DNA of 64,000 nucleotides from NCBI GenBank assembly GCA_020543525.1, contig JAHYIO010000023.1, positions 1,488,001 through 1,552,000 on the forward strand. Reading direction: 5' to 3'. A program made the translations under genes and the position numbers. The DNA comes from Coriolopsis trogii. Taxonomy: Eukaryota > Basidiomycota > Agaricomycetes > Polyporales > Polyporaceae. The notes beneath the pieces are model-generated. The model saw nothing but the letters and a program-made list of their open reading frames with translations, did not search any database and had not been told where the DNA came from. Positions 45,799-56,523 of this stretch are shown in pieces (position 1 is the first letter of the stretch; every line of letters begins with the position of its first letter).

Positions 45799-47775
45799 CT
45801 ATGCGTCGCAGGCCTCATCCACGTCCAGCCCCAATCTCCTGCTCCATTCTTCCAGAGAGTCCCCATCCGTCTTCCATATATTGACCGCATATCGATGGTT
45901 CACGCCTTCCAGTCGCGGCACGCACGTCAGGCCTCCGCATCCGCCCGTCTTCTTCATAGGAATCAGGTAGAATACCTCCTTAACTCGAGAATGTAGGAGC
46001 GCCATGCTGCACATGATACACGGCTCGTGCGTCGTGAAGAGCGTGAGGGACGTCAGGAGGTAGTGTGCACCGTTCCGTGCGTCGTCTTGCGTTGTCTCAA
46101 GGTGAGGACCACCTTTCGTAGCTATAGGTTGTGTATGCGGCTGGGAAAATGTCGAAGAATTGTCGTCGCGTTCTGCGGCGGGCACTTCAACGATCGGCGT
46201 AAGTTGCGGCGGGGGAGAAGTTGAAGGAGATTCAGAAAGAGAGACGACCGATGTGGAGGCAGCGCGCAGTTCACCAATAGCACGGACCAGGTTCATGATG
46301 GAATGTCGGAGTGGGTGAGATGCCGAGCGACGTGTGTCGTGCGATCCGATTGGATGTAGCATACGAGTCGCAGTTCGACTCTCCTCATCGTACGGGAGAG
46401 GCACGTATGCAGCGATAGGCGTCTATGCCGAGCAGTCAGCGCGTGAATATACGTTGGACAGCCACACGCTCACTTCGTCTCTTTTGCCGGCTGCTTGAGC
46501 AATCTTTACCGTTTCCTTCATGGCATTGTATGCCCAACGGACCTTGCTCCTGGTCCATGGCTCAGGCTCAAACTTCTTACGAGGGGCATATATAGTCGGC
46601 CATAGTGTCGACTTCAGCTTTAGGGACGTCACGGTGAGTGCAGCAGTCCTTGGGACAGCGGTGGTATACGGGGGAGGAAGCTCTATGTGAGGTGGAAAGG
46701 AGGGCGGCTCGGGATGCTCGCGAGTCAGTATGAGCACCATGCTCATCCTATCGTCAATTTTCCGGATTCGTTTGAGATGCGACATAGATGGGGTGTCCAA
46801 CCCGGCTTGTTTCAGCCATCTGTGTGAGAAGGTCAATCATGAGGCCAGAAAACACGAAGACTCGCACGAACTTAAGCATGGTAGCGGCGAATCGAGGGTC
46901 AGGAAGGTCGACTGCCCAGGCGTCCTCTGCTCATGAGCATCAGTTCAGTTACTGATGAGTAGTCTATGCATGCAACTCACCCTTCCGCACGGCTTCCATC
47001 ACTTCTTCATCGTCCTCTTCAGGCGTAAGTTTCAGCCTCTGAAACGGTAGCTCGCCTTCGAGGAGGACCTGATCATCTGGCCCGTCCCCACATCGCATGA
47101 AGGCACTAAGCTCCGAATTCGAGACAAGCTCTCCCTCCTCCAAGTCCCAAAGGCTGTTGGAGAAAGGCCCTCTCCAGCCATCATCCTGCGCTTGTGTAGA
47201 TCCTAGAGACGACTCGGGACGATCCACAACGTCTACAGGGTCAAACCATAGTTTGTGGCCGTAAAATATACAGAGCTCTTCATTTTGTTGAACCATGCGA
47301 GAGGTCGTGAATCGGATTGACTCTGTCGCCGTGTCTATCGAGTACGAGACGTTGGGTCTCTGAGAATGATTGAACAAGGAACCTAGATGATCATGCATTC
47401 TGCAATTAAGTTTGGCCACATGCAGCTCAGTTCATGAGAGACGTTCAGACCTAGTCCAAGAGCAAGAGCCATCCTGCCATCTCTCCAAACAAATGTGTAG
47501 TGATCGAGGACTGTATGCCGTCCGTGCTCTCGATACTCGTCTGCATTGAAGAGTAGAACGGGACTGATCTCGATAACGGTCTGGGCGGGAATTTCGCGAC
47601 ACGCTAGATATCAACCTTTGTTGAATGTAGGGAGCGTACTCGTTGGGCCAGGAGCGAGCTTACCATACACTCCCCTGCCTTTGCCTTCAGCGTACTCGAT
47701 GCGCAACCCTGAGCTATTGAGATGATGGGGAGCTCGGAAAACGTGTGATACAGAGGATCCAGGTGAGGAATCCAT
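45799..47775 (-). CDS. TAD3: SET domain fused to tRNA adenosine deaminase subunit TAD3
   Basis: Six exons (47664-47775, 47451-47603, 46981-47382, 46872-46926, 46474-46819, 45799-46422) join in phase to 563 residues. Residues about 25-145 form a SET domain: EGKGRGVYGACREIPAQTVI, then GLGSLFNHSQRPNVSYS with the NHS motif, and NEELCIFYGHKLWFDP. A linker follows. From about 225 the TAD3 part begins (DAWAVDLPDPRFAATMLKW). Its deaminase core has HPLRHSIM near 392 and the zinc motif HEPCIMC near 490. The HxE glutamate is replaced by Leu, as expected for the non-catalytic TAD3 partner of TAD2 in A34-to-inosine editing of tRNA. An in-frame TGA lies 6 bases upstream of the TAD3 start exon, and no ATG precedes it, so TAD3 depends on the upstream exons. 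The SET substrate is unknown. Confidence 0.85.
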
Positions 47776-48074
47776 GCCTGGATGAATCTCAGATGACACG
47801 GTCGCAGCTGCGATGCTGAGACTCAGAGAGGACGTGCAGTCTCCGTGGTCGGCTAGATATCTCGCGAGCCAGGAGACCTCACGCGTACCGATCGCGTGAT
47901 GAGACGCGTCGCGCAGAGTCACGGCAGTTACTCCGCTGTGACATACAGTCACCCAACAGTCACGCTATACAGTTGTTCCCACGGAGCACAACGAAGATTT
48001 GAGTAGGCGTTGCGCAACCCCAATACTTTCGTCACCCAACAGCCCTCAAGACTTCAAGAAGTTAACGAAAAAGC
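47776..48074. promoter_or_regulatory. Divergent promoter region, SET-TAD3 / RPL10A
   Basis: 299 bases separate the opposed start codons of a tRNA-editing gene and a ribosomal protein gene. Shared promoter control is possible. No motif was identified with confidence. Confidence 0.45.
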
Positions 48075-49023
48075 ATGAGGTACTTTTGTGAAGCTCTTAG
48101 TGGACATAGACCATGCGCTCATTGCGTCGTTCAGCGGCGGATCCAAGCTCTCAGTGGCAAGCGTGCGGGGCTCTATCAAGGAGCTGCTTGCCGAGTCCAA
48201 CGGCGAGAAGAAGCGCAACTTCGTCGAGACCGTTGAGCTCCAGATTGGTCTCAAGAACTACGACCCCCAGCGTGACAAGCGTTTCTCGGGAACGGTCAAG
48301 TGCGTACCGCCATGATTTACTCGTGGTCTTCCACAGTCAACAGAACATCCGGTGTGCAGGCTTCCTCATATCCCCCGTCCCCGCATGTCCATCTGCATTC
48401 TCGCCGATGCCGCCGACATCGATCGTGCTAAGCAGATTGATCTCGAGTATAAGTCCGTTGACGACTTGAAGAAGTGAGCGTCTGACCTCTATCCTGCCTG
48501 CTCCGTATTGTACTTACACGTACCCTTGCGCAGGCTCAACAAGAACAAGAAGCTCGTCAAAAAGCTCGCTAAGAGCTACGACGCGTTCTTGGCCTCTGAG
48601 GCGCTCATCAAGCAGATCCCCCGTCTCCTTGGTCCCGGTCTCTCCAAGGGTACGCTAGCTCATCGTCCGCTTGAGGTTTACTGGCTCATGAGATCGTCCT
48701 CCATAGCTGGCAAGTTCCCCACCCCCGTTTCTCATGCGGAGGACCTCAGCAGCAAGCTCAACGAGGTTCGCTCGACGATCAAATTCCAGCTCAAGAAGGT
48801 TCTTTGCTTGGGCGTCGCTGTCGGCCACGTCCAGATGACCGACGACCAGGTTCTCGCTAACGTCATGCTGAGTACGTGCTAAACGCCATCACTTTTCCAA
48901 TTATATAGACCTAACATCACTCCAGGCATCAACTTCCTTGTGTCGCTGCTCAAGAAGAACTGGCAGAACGTCAAGTCGCTCCACATCAAGAGTACGATGG
49001 GCAAGCCCATCCGTCTATACTAG
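48075..49023 (+). CDS. RPL10A: 60S ribosomal protein uL1 (L10a)
   Basis: uL1 forms the mobile L1 stalk of the large cytosolic ribosomal subunit and helps release deacylated tRNA from the E site. Exons 48075-48079, 48135-48299, 48360-48473, 48534-48649, 48707-48871 and 48926-49023 join in phase to 220 residues, close to the usual 217. The first exon is only ATGAG. The protein reads [20 protein letters not shown], then [60 protein letters not shown] and ends TMGKPIRLY. These are standard eukaryotic L10a blocks. The start is inferred because no other ATG leads into the conserved frame. It is divergent from SET-TAD3. Confidence 0.96.
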
Positions 49024-50468
49024 ACGCATCTACTCTTGTTGTCCCTCGTTCTCAGGGGACACCTCGCGGGATGATGACGGCTGTCTATGGGCGATGGGAT
49101 TACAAGGTCTAATACGCGCATGCGCATGCTGCAATGCATAACACGAAGCCCCGCACGCTTGGACCAACGGTTTCGCAGAGGGCTGGGAGCCGATTGGGAG
49201 CTGATGCAGTATGTCTCGTGCGTATGGGCTTTGGAGTCCACTTACCCGAAGTTTGGTCGTTATTATCCACTAATCGTTATCCGCGTTCGGGAGTCGGGTT
49301 GCGGTCGTAGGATATGCTACTGTATTATGAGCCATGCTTGTACGCGATACGTCTCAAACCCATAAACATATGATACACCCTACGCGTCTGCAAAGGGCAA
49401 GGTAACCAATCGGGGTATGTTGCAGAAGACGTTGCAACTCGCAACTGCTCTGCTATGCCAGACCGACCCCGGGTTACTTCCGGGTCTGGGCGGAGCATAT
49501 TCGTGCTGGTAATTATGAGGCATTGGGAATCGTGGCACGAATGCACCCACTGCGCAACTCCGAAGCCGAGCGTGGGCAGGAGAGCCTGCCTGCGTTACGG
49601 TGTCTGAACTTCGCTATTCGTGCACGATTGTCAGAAAGTACCGTCGATGCGACTGGGAATGGGCGATGCAATTTCTGAGCTCATCGCGCCAACCTCGAGG
49701 AAGTGAGTTGAACTGGGGGATCTCTAGATCATTTTGAGAATGTTTCTCCACGCAACGCGACACAAGGTCAATGTCGTCAAAGAGCCTTTTCTGGATTGTC
49801 CCCTGGCTGTCGAAAACCGCGTCCAGCCAGCAATCCTCTTGAGTGCGTTGCATTTATTGCTGACGTCGGCCAGGTCGTCAATGTTCTTGACCTCGACGAC
49901 GTCCTTCCAGATGCGTCTATCTTGGCTGGTGATGCACTCGTTATCGTGCTTACCGAGAGGCCGCTTCTTTCTGAAGTACCGGTCACCGCCCTGGTAATAG
50001 ACGAAGCACCGCTGTCCGCGCTTGTCAGGGTTCTGATGCTCTTGTACAGTGGCGTCGTCGGATATTTGAGGTTCTTCGGAGACGCGACCATGAAGGCCAG
50101 AAGGATGAATATGACAATGAGAAACGAAGAGTTTTGTTACTGAGGTCAGCAATGCAAGAGGTACGGGTGCCCTTGAGCACCGTCCTTCTACACGCAGAGT
50201 ACTTGTAGTGTGGTTCAACTTGAAGTTGGCCCCGGACTCGGACGAGAAGATGCCACGTGCGGCGTGCGTTGTCACTGTCAGTGTTAGAGCGACGCGCTCC
50301 GAAGAGACCTGCTAGTACCTCTTGACCACCACCACGTGCCTCCCCAGGTATCAAGAATCCCGACCAGGAATTCACAGTGACATATAACAGCCCGCTGAAA
50401 TCCTCTAGAGTCCAGTATCAGATTGGGAGTCATAGAGGCAACCTGTCGACCACACGAAGACTCGAACC
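49024..50468. other. Gene-poor interval containing a FunK1 fragment
   Basis: Between RPL10A and the SAP-domain gene the only recognisable content is the antisense FunK1 remnant at 49614-50110. Flanking sequence on both sides shows no gene, terminal repeat or target-site duplication that I can see. Confidence 0.5.
49614..50110 (-). pseudogene. Truncated FunK1 kinase fragment
   Basis: This is a partial, diverged copy of the region that the FunK1 gene carries at about 43070-43555, lying in the opposite orientation. Matching blocks are LLAFMVASP, then DKRGQRCFVYYQGGDRYF against KPGQQCFVYQVNDRFF, then DVVEVKNIDDLADVSNK against EVVEVKGFDDLAEVSNK, then LFDDIDLVSR, and NCIAHSQSHRRYFLTIVHE. The frame shifts near 50055 (about five extra bases) and near 49840 (two extra bases). 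A stop at 49614-49616 follows VHE, where the other copy reads HECSGLD and continues. The kinase catalytic part is absent. I infer a duplicated or relict fragment, not a working gene. Confidence 0.82.
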
Positions 50469-52911
50469 ATGTCGTCCAGCGCCATCCCTCCGGGCCTATC
50501 CGGCGCATATACCCAGGCTGCTCTCTCGAAGCTGACTGTACCGCAACTCAAGGGCCTATGCAAGGAGAGAAAAATTCCTGGTTACTCGAAACTGGGCAAG
50601 CAAGCTATTCTACAGAAGCTCGTGGAGAGTGGGATATGCGCGACCGCTGGTCCGGAAACGCCCACGGGATCTAACCCTCCAACCGCAATCACAGCTGCTC
50701 CCTCAACAGCTTTGGGCCTTGATCATGCCACACTATCCGGCGCAACTCCTCTCGGAACGGGGAACACAATAGGCGCTGGCAGCACCGAAGGGTCGAGTGC
50801 AAATGTGGTCACTTCACGGCCCCCCACCAAAGCCCGCAAGCCCAAAGCCAAACGTCTTCAGGCTGCTCGTGTGATTGCGTCATCCGATGCTTCTGGATTC
50901 TCTACTGCCCAAGAGGCGGGGCTCTCACTCTTGCGAAGCACCAATGTCGACACAGGCTCAATTGCAGCCGCGTCTCAGTCGACGCCCAGCTCCGGCCCCC
51001 AACCCATTCGGACAGCATCTGCCGCTGCACAAACCAGCATTCAGTCCCGCGTGGCCTCCTTCGATCGTCCTCCGGTACTCCCAAATGCATCACTACGGCG
51101 GCTCCGACCCAGCATTGACTCGATGCCTCCTCCTGCGGCCAAAAGGCCACGGTTGTCCTCGGCGACGTTTACTCCCAACGAGTCCTTGGACCCTGTGTCT
51201 GATGCTAGACTACATGAGCTCCCGAAGATATCAACTCTCGCAGCTTCCGTTCTCCGAGTGACTGTGGACATCCCAACGAAGAGCCAACCGTCTGAGCTAG
51301 TCCCTCTGTCTGCCCCGGCCAAACGCTTTAGACCGCTCGTGGTCAAGAAGGCGACCTACACTGCTTCATCTGCTCCTCATGTTACCACAAACTCCGCTTC
51401 TTTGACTCGCCTTGATACCTCTGTGACTGTATGCAATACTGAAGAAACCTCGCTTATAAGCCTAGCAGACTTTGTGGCACCGGTGCCCGACCTGCGTCCT
51501 ATCACTCTTCCCCCATCGCTTGCGCAGCGCAAACGGGTCCATCGATGGGCGGTCATTCTCAGCGGCCTGTCAAACACGGAGCGTGCTGCGTGCTGTCTCG
51601 TGTCACGCGCGTTTCGATACGCTGGTGAGGTGTCGTACATCCCAATGTGCAGAATACTGGACTGATACCTTTCCTACTCTAGTCTATCTGTCTGCGTCGT
51701 GTATTCTGTCACAAGAGTTTGGGGGACGTAGGCTGAAAGAGGATGTCCTGCGGAAGTACTCGCAGGCTATGACTAACATGTGGCCCTACCTACGCGCCCG
51801 GGAAGCAGAAGTCGTCCAGAGGAGGCACGTCTACGACACCTCTTTCCTCGCGCGTTTCTTCGTCAAGAGTGGACTTCCGGATCCGATCGCACCACGTCTC
51901 TGGTCGAGTCCTGATCATCCCAAGCAATTGCTCACCGCCGTTCGGTCAGTCCTCTCGAACATCATGTTGGGATGCTCCTGACGTTCATACTGAGAACGCA
52001 GATTTGCGCTGACTCGCGTGTGGTTTGAGATGTCTGTTGGGAGCCCCGGGAAAGCGAGTGATCATCCGGATTCTTGGCTGCATGGCACCATCTTCGACAC
52101 GCGAGAAGTCGTCGAAGGGGAGATCTGGGCAGTCTCGATTCAATACCCGCATACCCCGACCCGGCAAGGAAGACATGAAACACTGTACGTGCTTGAAGCG
52201 ACGTGTGAAGTCGTCGGCCGGTCGCCGCCTGGTGCCGGTGAGCGTCCAGTCGGAAGGTATCCAGTACGCGCCGATTGGTCGGCGTACATATCCGAGAGAG
52301 TTGCAGCTGCGAATTCGGGGCTGTCTTTGCTCTCGCATCTCAAGTGGGCATGTCAGGAAGACTACGACTGCGGTTTGAGCAGGCTGTGGTTGAAGAGGAT
52401 TGCTGGTGAGGGCGTGGTGGGCGGGCTGAAGAAGACGGTCGCAGAACGATACGTTTTGGCATGCGTGGTAAGCAACAGGTGAGCTCCTCTTGATTCGTTC
52501 CGAGGTAACGAGGGCTGACGTCATGACCTGACTCAGTGTCAGCGGCCAGTGGAGGACGGCGAATGAGATGGCCCAAGAGTTCGCCGGGCTCCCCGAACGG
52601 GTCGAGCATCCAATTCGAATGAAAGCTCCTGCGCTAAACCTATATCTACCGGAGTGAGTAGCGCATCCAGTAGAAGCGCTGTCTCGACTGACGCTTCCCG
52701 CAGACATCACCATGTTGAGAGTGTGCATTTCACCTCTGCCCGGGGAGACGCGTTGCATCCGGCAGTCGCGGTTGTCCAGACACCCCATAGGGAGTATTTC
52801 ATCCTCCGTGATACTGGTATGCAAGTCGGCTGCGAGGAGGAGGGAGTTGGGCCGGTGTGGCAGGAGGCACTGCGATGCGACTATAAAGGCCTACCACTCC
52901 AGTACGCATGA
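50469..52911 (+). CDS. SAP-domain protein with uncharacterised C-terminal region
   Basis: Exons 50469-51624, 51683-51944, 52002-52478, 52537-52653 and 52704-52911 join in phase to 739 residues. Residues about 15-50 are a SAP motif (LSKLTVPQLKGLCKERKIPG, then KLGKQAILQKLVE), a DNA/chromatin-binding helix pair. A Ser/Thr/Pro-rich linker of about 300 residues with basic patches (KARKPKAKRLQAARV) follows. The C-terminal 370 residues look folded, with RVHRWAVILSGLSNTERAAC, FGGRRLKEDVLRKYSQAM, GTIFDTREVVEGEIWAVSIQ and EYFILRDTGMQVGCEEEG. I do not recognise this second region. The opening ALSKLTVPQLKGLC is typical of SAP proteins in basidiomycetes. A nuclear role is inferred. Confidence 0.8.
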
Positions 52912-53564
52912 CAGTGTACTCAGAATAGTATCAGTGATGCGCTTTACTGTAGCCTAGGCCTTGCCGAGTAAACGTCTCTGCTAACATCCTTTGAGGTACG
53001 TCAGCGCATGTGAGCCAGGACAGCCTACGGATGCGTCAAGATTGAGAGCAAAAGGATGGTTTCGCCAAGGCTCCTGACGAGAAAGGGGCTGACTGGCTCA
53101 GGTGACTGTCCGGCGCCGACAACCGCAACGCGCTTCATGATGGGTACATTGGTAGTGGCGAGTCTGCGGAAGAGGAACGAAGGGAGTCGTGAATATATCG
53201 CAAAGAATGTATGCACTGAACGAGCGGCACAAGTAGTAGTCAATGTACGTTGTGTGGGCATGACGGAGAAGTATGAGGTCAGTGGGGATGATGCTTCGGC
53301 GTGATCCGATTGGATGGGAGAGGTTGATCAAGCTGGGCGGCTGCGAGTGGCTTAGTCGATCAGGGCAGTCAAAGTCGTCCAGATCGGCTCCGGTCAAGAT
53401 TTCGAGGACGCGAGCTGAATCACGGACCCCGCCCGCCACCGACCTCCTCTTCCCCGGACGAGTTAAAGCGTAGGCCTGCCCCACATGGCACAATTACCCC
53501 CGCTCTTTCCTGCCCGCTATCACTCACGACCCCGTACCCGACCGCCTCCGCGCCCGCCACGACC
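52912..53564. other. Intergenic region with a possible dinucleotide-binding relic
   Basis: On the minus strand an ATG at 53138 opens a 37-codon frame beginning MKRVAVVGAGQS, like the FAD/NAD-binding start of an oxidoreductase, but the third glycine is missing and it stops at about 53025. No continuation by splicing was found. The rest shows nothing recognisable and must include the acyl-CoA synthetase promoter. Confidence 0.35.
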
Positions 53565-56349
53565 ATGACGACGAAATCCAAGTTCAACGAGCTCCCCATT
53601 CCACTCCCTGCCGGCGCGGACTACAACAAGCAGTCGGTCACTGTACCCGGCACAGGTGGACCGGGAGAGAGTCGTGAGTATTTGCTGTCGACTCTGCTAC
53701 ACTTGTCAGAATATTCACCGCCGACGTGTCTTCTCCAAAGCCGTCTACCGTCATTGTAAGTCGCTTTCACTACTCATTCGCGAGCACAACGCTCGACCGC
53801 TCTTACTACGCACCAGCTCAGTTTCCCTTGGAGTCGCTTGACACGCCAGGCGTCTACACGAATCTTGTCGACGTCTATAACGAAGGCTACCGCAAGAGCG
53901 AGGGCGGCCCCTTCCTCGGACACCGTCCTATCCTCTCTCGGAAACCGCTGACCTATGCCAACTATCACGTCTGGCAGTCCTGGCCCGAGGTCGACGCGCG
54001 CCGGCGTGCGTTGGGAAGCGCGCTGTACAAGCTTTTCCAGACCAAGGAGCTTGGTGGAGGAGGTCTCGACACAGTCGGTATATGGAGCAAGAATTGCCCC
54101 AGTATGTGCCTCCGTCTATCCGAAAAGTATTTTGCACCGTTGACGCGTCCTTGCGCGTAGATTGGCTTCTGGTTGATCTTGCGTCGCAAGCCTATAGCAA
54201 GGTAACCGTTGCGCTGTATGATACGCTCGGAGCAGACTCAGTTGGTCAGTTACGTGTGCTCTCCATGTGCCCAACGATAACTGACTTCGATCGCAGAATA
54301 CGTGTATGCGTCAACTCAATATTCATAGGTTCACGCATTTGACTGACTTTGCTATGGTTTGCGTCCTTTCCTAGCATCAACCATGCAGATCTGTCTATTG
54401 TCTTCTCAGCACCTGAACATATCCCGTTTCTCCTCACGTTGGCCCACAAACTCCCCACGCTCAAGATGATTGTCTCCCTGGAAGAAACTGAAGACGACCA
54501 GAAACGCGTGCTTACGGCATGGGCCAAGACGAGGAATATCAAGTTCATGGACATCACCGAAGGTCAGCTGCATATATGCGCTCGTTCTGGGATGTCATCG
54601 TTGACGTCTATGCCGAACAGTTGAGGAGTTTGGTCGCGCCAATCTGAGAGAACCCATTCAGCCGACATCGGATACATTGGCCACCATTTGCTACACATCG
54701 GGTACCTCTGGGGTTCCTAAGGGTGCGTAGATAGCGAGACTAGCGGGACAAAACATGATACAAATCCCCCACAGGTGTATTGCTCACGCATGGCAACCTC
54801 GCCATGGCTGTATATGCATTCCTACATTCCGTGGAGATCAGGGGAGACCGTACTGCAATGGCATTCCTACCCCTAGCTCATATTTTTGAGGTACGCGTCA
54901 TCCATCGCGTACGATTGGATGCCCCCTCTGATTCCTCGTGTCAGCGCATCATGGAACTAACCACTGTCTCAGTGGGCAAGCGCATTGGGTATACAACTGG
55001 AGATCCGATGCGTTTCCTGGAGGACATCCAGGTCCTCAAGCCGCACTTTGTGTCCCTCGTGCCCCGGGTCCTCAACCGCGTCTACCAATCGGCGATGGCC
55101 GCGGGCGATGCCCCCGGCCTACGAGGCGCATTGTTCCGTCAAGCAGTCGCGACAAAGCTCCACAACCTGAAGACGGCCGGGAAGCTCACTCACCCGCTCT
55201 GGGACAGGCTCGTGTTCCGCAAGGTGCGTTCTCACCTACTCTCGAGGCGCAAGATGGTTTCTGAACAACAACACGCAATCTAGATCAGCGCGGTCCTCGG
55301 CGGCCGTCTAGAGATGATCGGGTGCGGGTCTGCGCCGTTCAGCAAGAACATCGCCGACTTCCTCAAGATCGCCCTCCTCGCGGACATCGCCGAGGGCTAC
55401 GGCATGACGGAGAACGGCGGCTGCTGCACGACCGTCTGGCCAAAGGACCCGAGCGCAGGAGGTACCGTCGGTGCGCCGGTGTCCACGGCGGAGATCAAGC
55501 TTGTGGACGTTCCGGAGCTCGGATATCGTTCGACGGACCAGCCGTTCCCGCGTGGCGAGCTGTGCATGCGCGGCGCCCAGCGGTTCGTGGGGTACTACAA
55601 GGGTGGGTGCCCATTGTCTTTTTGGCGCCATCCTCGCTCACGAGCGCCATCCTCTTTCTGAACGGCCCACAGAGGAGGCGAAGACGAAGGAGACGATCGA
55701 CGCCGACGGGTGGCTGCACACGGGTGACATTGCGACGCTCGATGCGCAGGGGCGGTTCAAGATCGTCGACCGCGTGAAGAACATCATGAAACTCGCGCAG
55801 GGCGAGTACGTGGCTCTCGAGCACGTCGAGAACGTGTACGCGACGTGTCCGCTCGTCGCGCAACTCTTCGTCTACGGGGACTCGTTCCAGAGCTACCTCG
55901 TCGCCGTCGTCGTGCCTGACCCGGTCCAACTCGCCGCGCTCGTTCAGCGCGTGCTCAGGGAGAGCGTGCGGCCGAACGATGTGGAGGCGCTCAAGAGGTA
56001 TACGCAGCACCCGAGGATCGTCGACGCGGTGTTGACGGAGATCGACAAGGAGGAGAATGTCAGGAAGCTCAAGGGGTGCGTACGCTCTCGCTGTGTGTAT
56101 CGCATGGACAGGGATTGATGGGAGTGGCTTGCAGCTTCGAGAGGGTGAAGCGCATCCATGTCACCTTGGACGCCTTCACTGTGGAGAACGACTGCCTTAC
56201 GCCGACGCTCAAAATCCGCCGGTTAGTGTCATCACAATTTATGACTTTGCTTGAACGCTGACAATCCATCCAGAAAAGAGACGTACCAGAAGTTCAAGCC
56301 GTACATCGACGCGATGTACGCCCTCCCCGACCCTACGTCCAAGCTATAA
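53565..56349 (+). CDS. Long-chain acyl-CoA synthetase with peroxisomal SKL end
   Basis: This AMP-forming enzyme joins CoA to long-chain fatty acids, the step before beta-oxidation. The protein is about 690 residues over roughly ten exons. It opens [20 protein letters not shown], and exons two and three give [20 protein letters not shown]. Motifs in order: the P-loop [11 protein letters not shown] (about 54693-54725); [25 protein letters not shown]; the adenine-binding IAEGYGMTE (about 55386-55412); [10 protein letters not shown] with the ATP-binding Asp (about 55707-55736); and the linker [20 protein letters not shown]. It ends PDPTSKL before TAA at 56347-56349, a textbook PTS1 signal. Peroxisomal location is therefore likely, in line with yeast Faa2 and plant LACS7. 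It is convergent with the capping-protein gene. Confidence 0.94.
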
Positions 56350-56523
56350 GTGTGAACCTTTCAGGCCAACACTCACATTCTATCTGCATATCATTTCGAT
56401 ATGGCTCTCGGTACCGGAGAGCAGCACTTGCCACGACGCCCGTTGTACGCTAGAATCCCTTATATACACATTGCTGCTTGTATCTACTTCTTTCGGCCAC
56501 TATATGCTATGCCCCGCCCGCGC

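Noticed and set aside
41345..50468. Transposable element borders around the FunK1 copies
   Set aside because: I looked for terminal repeats, transposase or reverse-transcriptase motifs and saw none.
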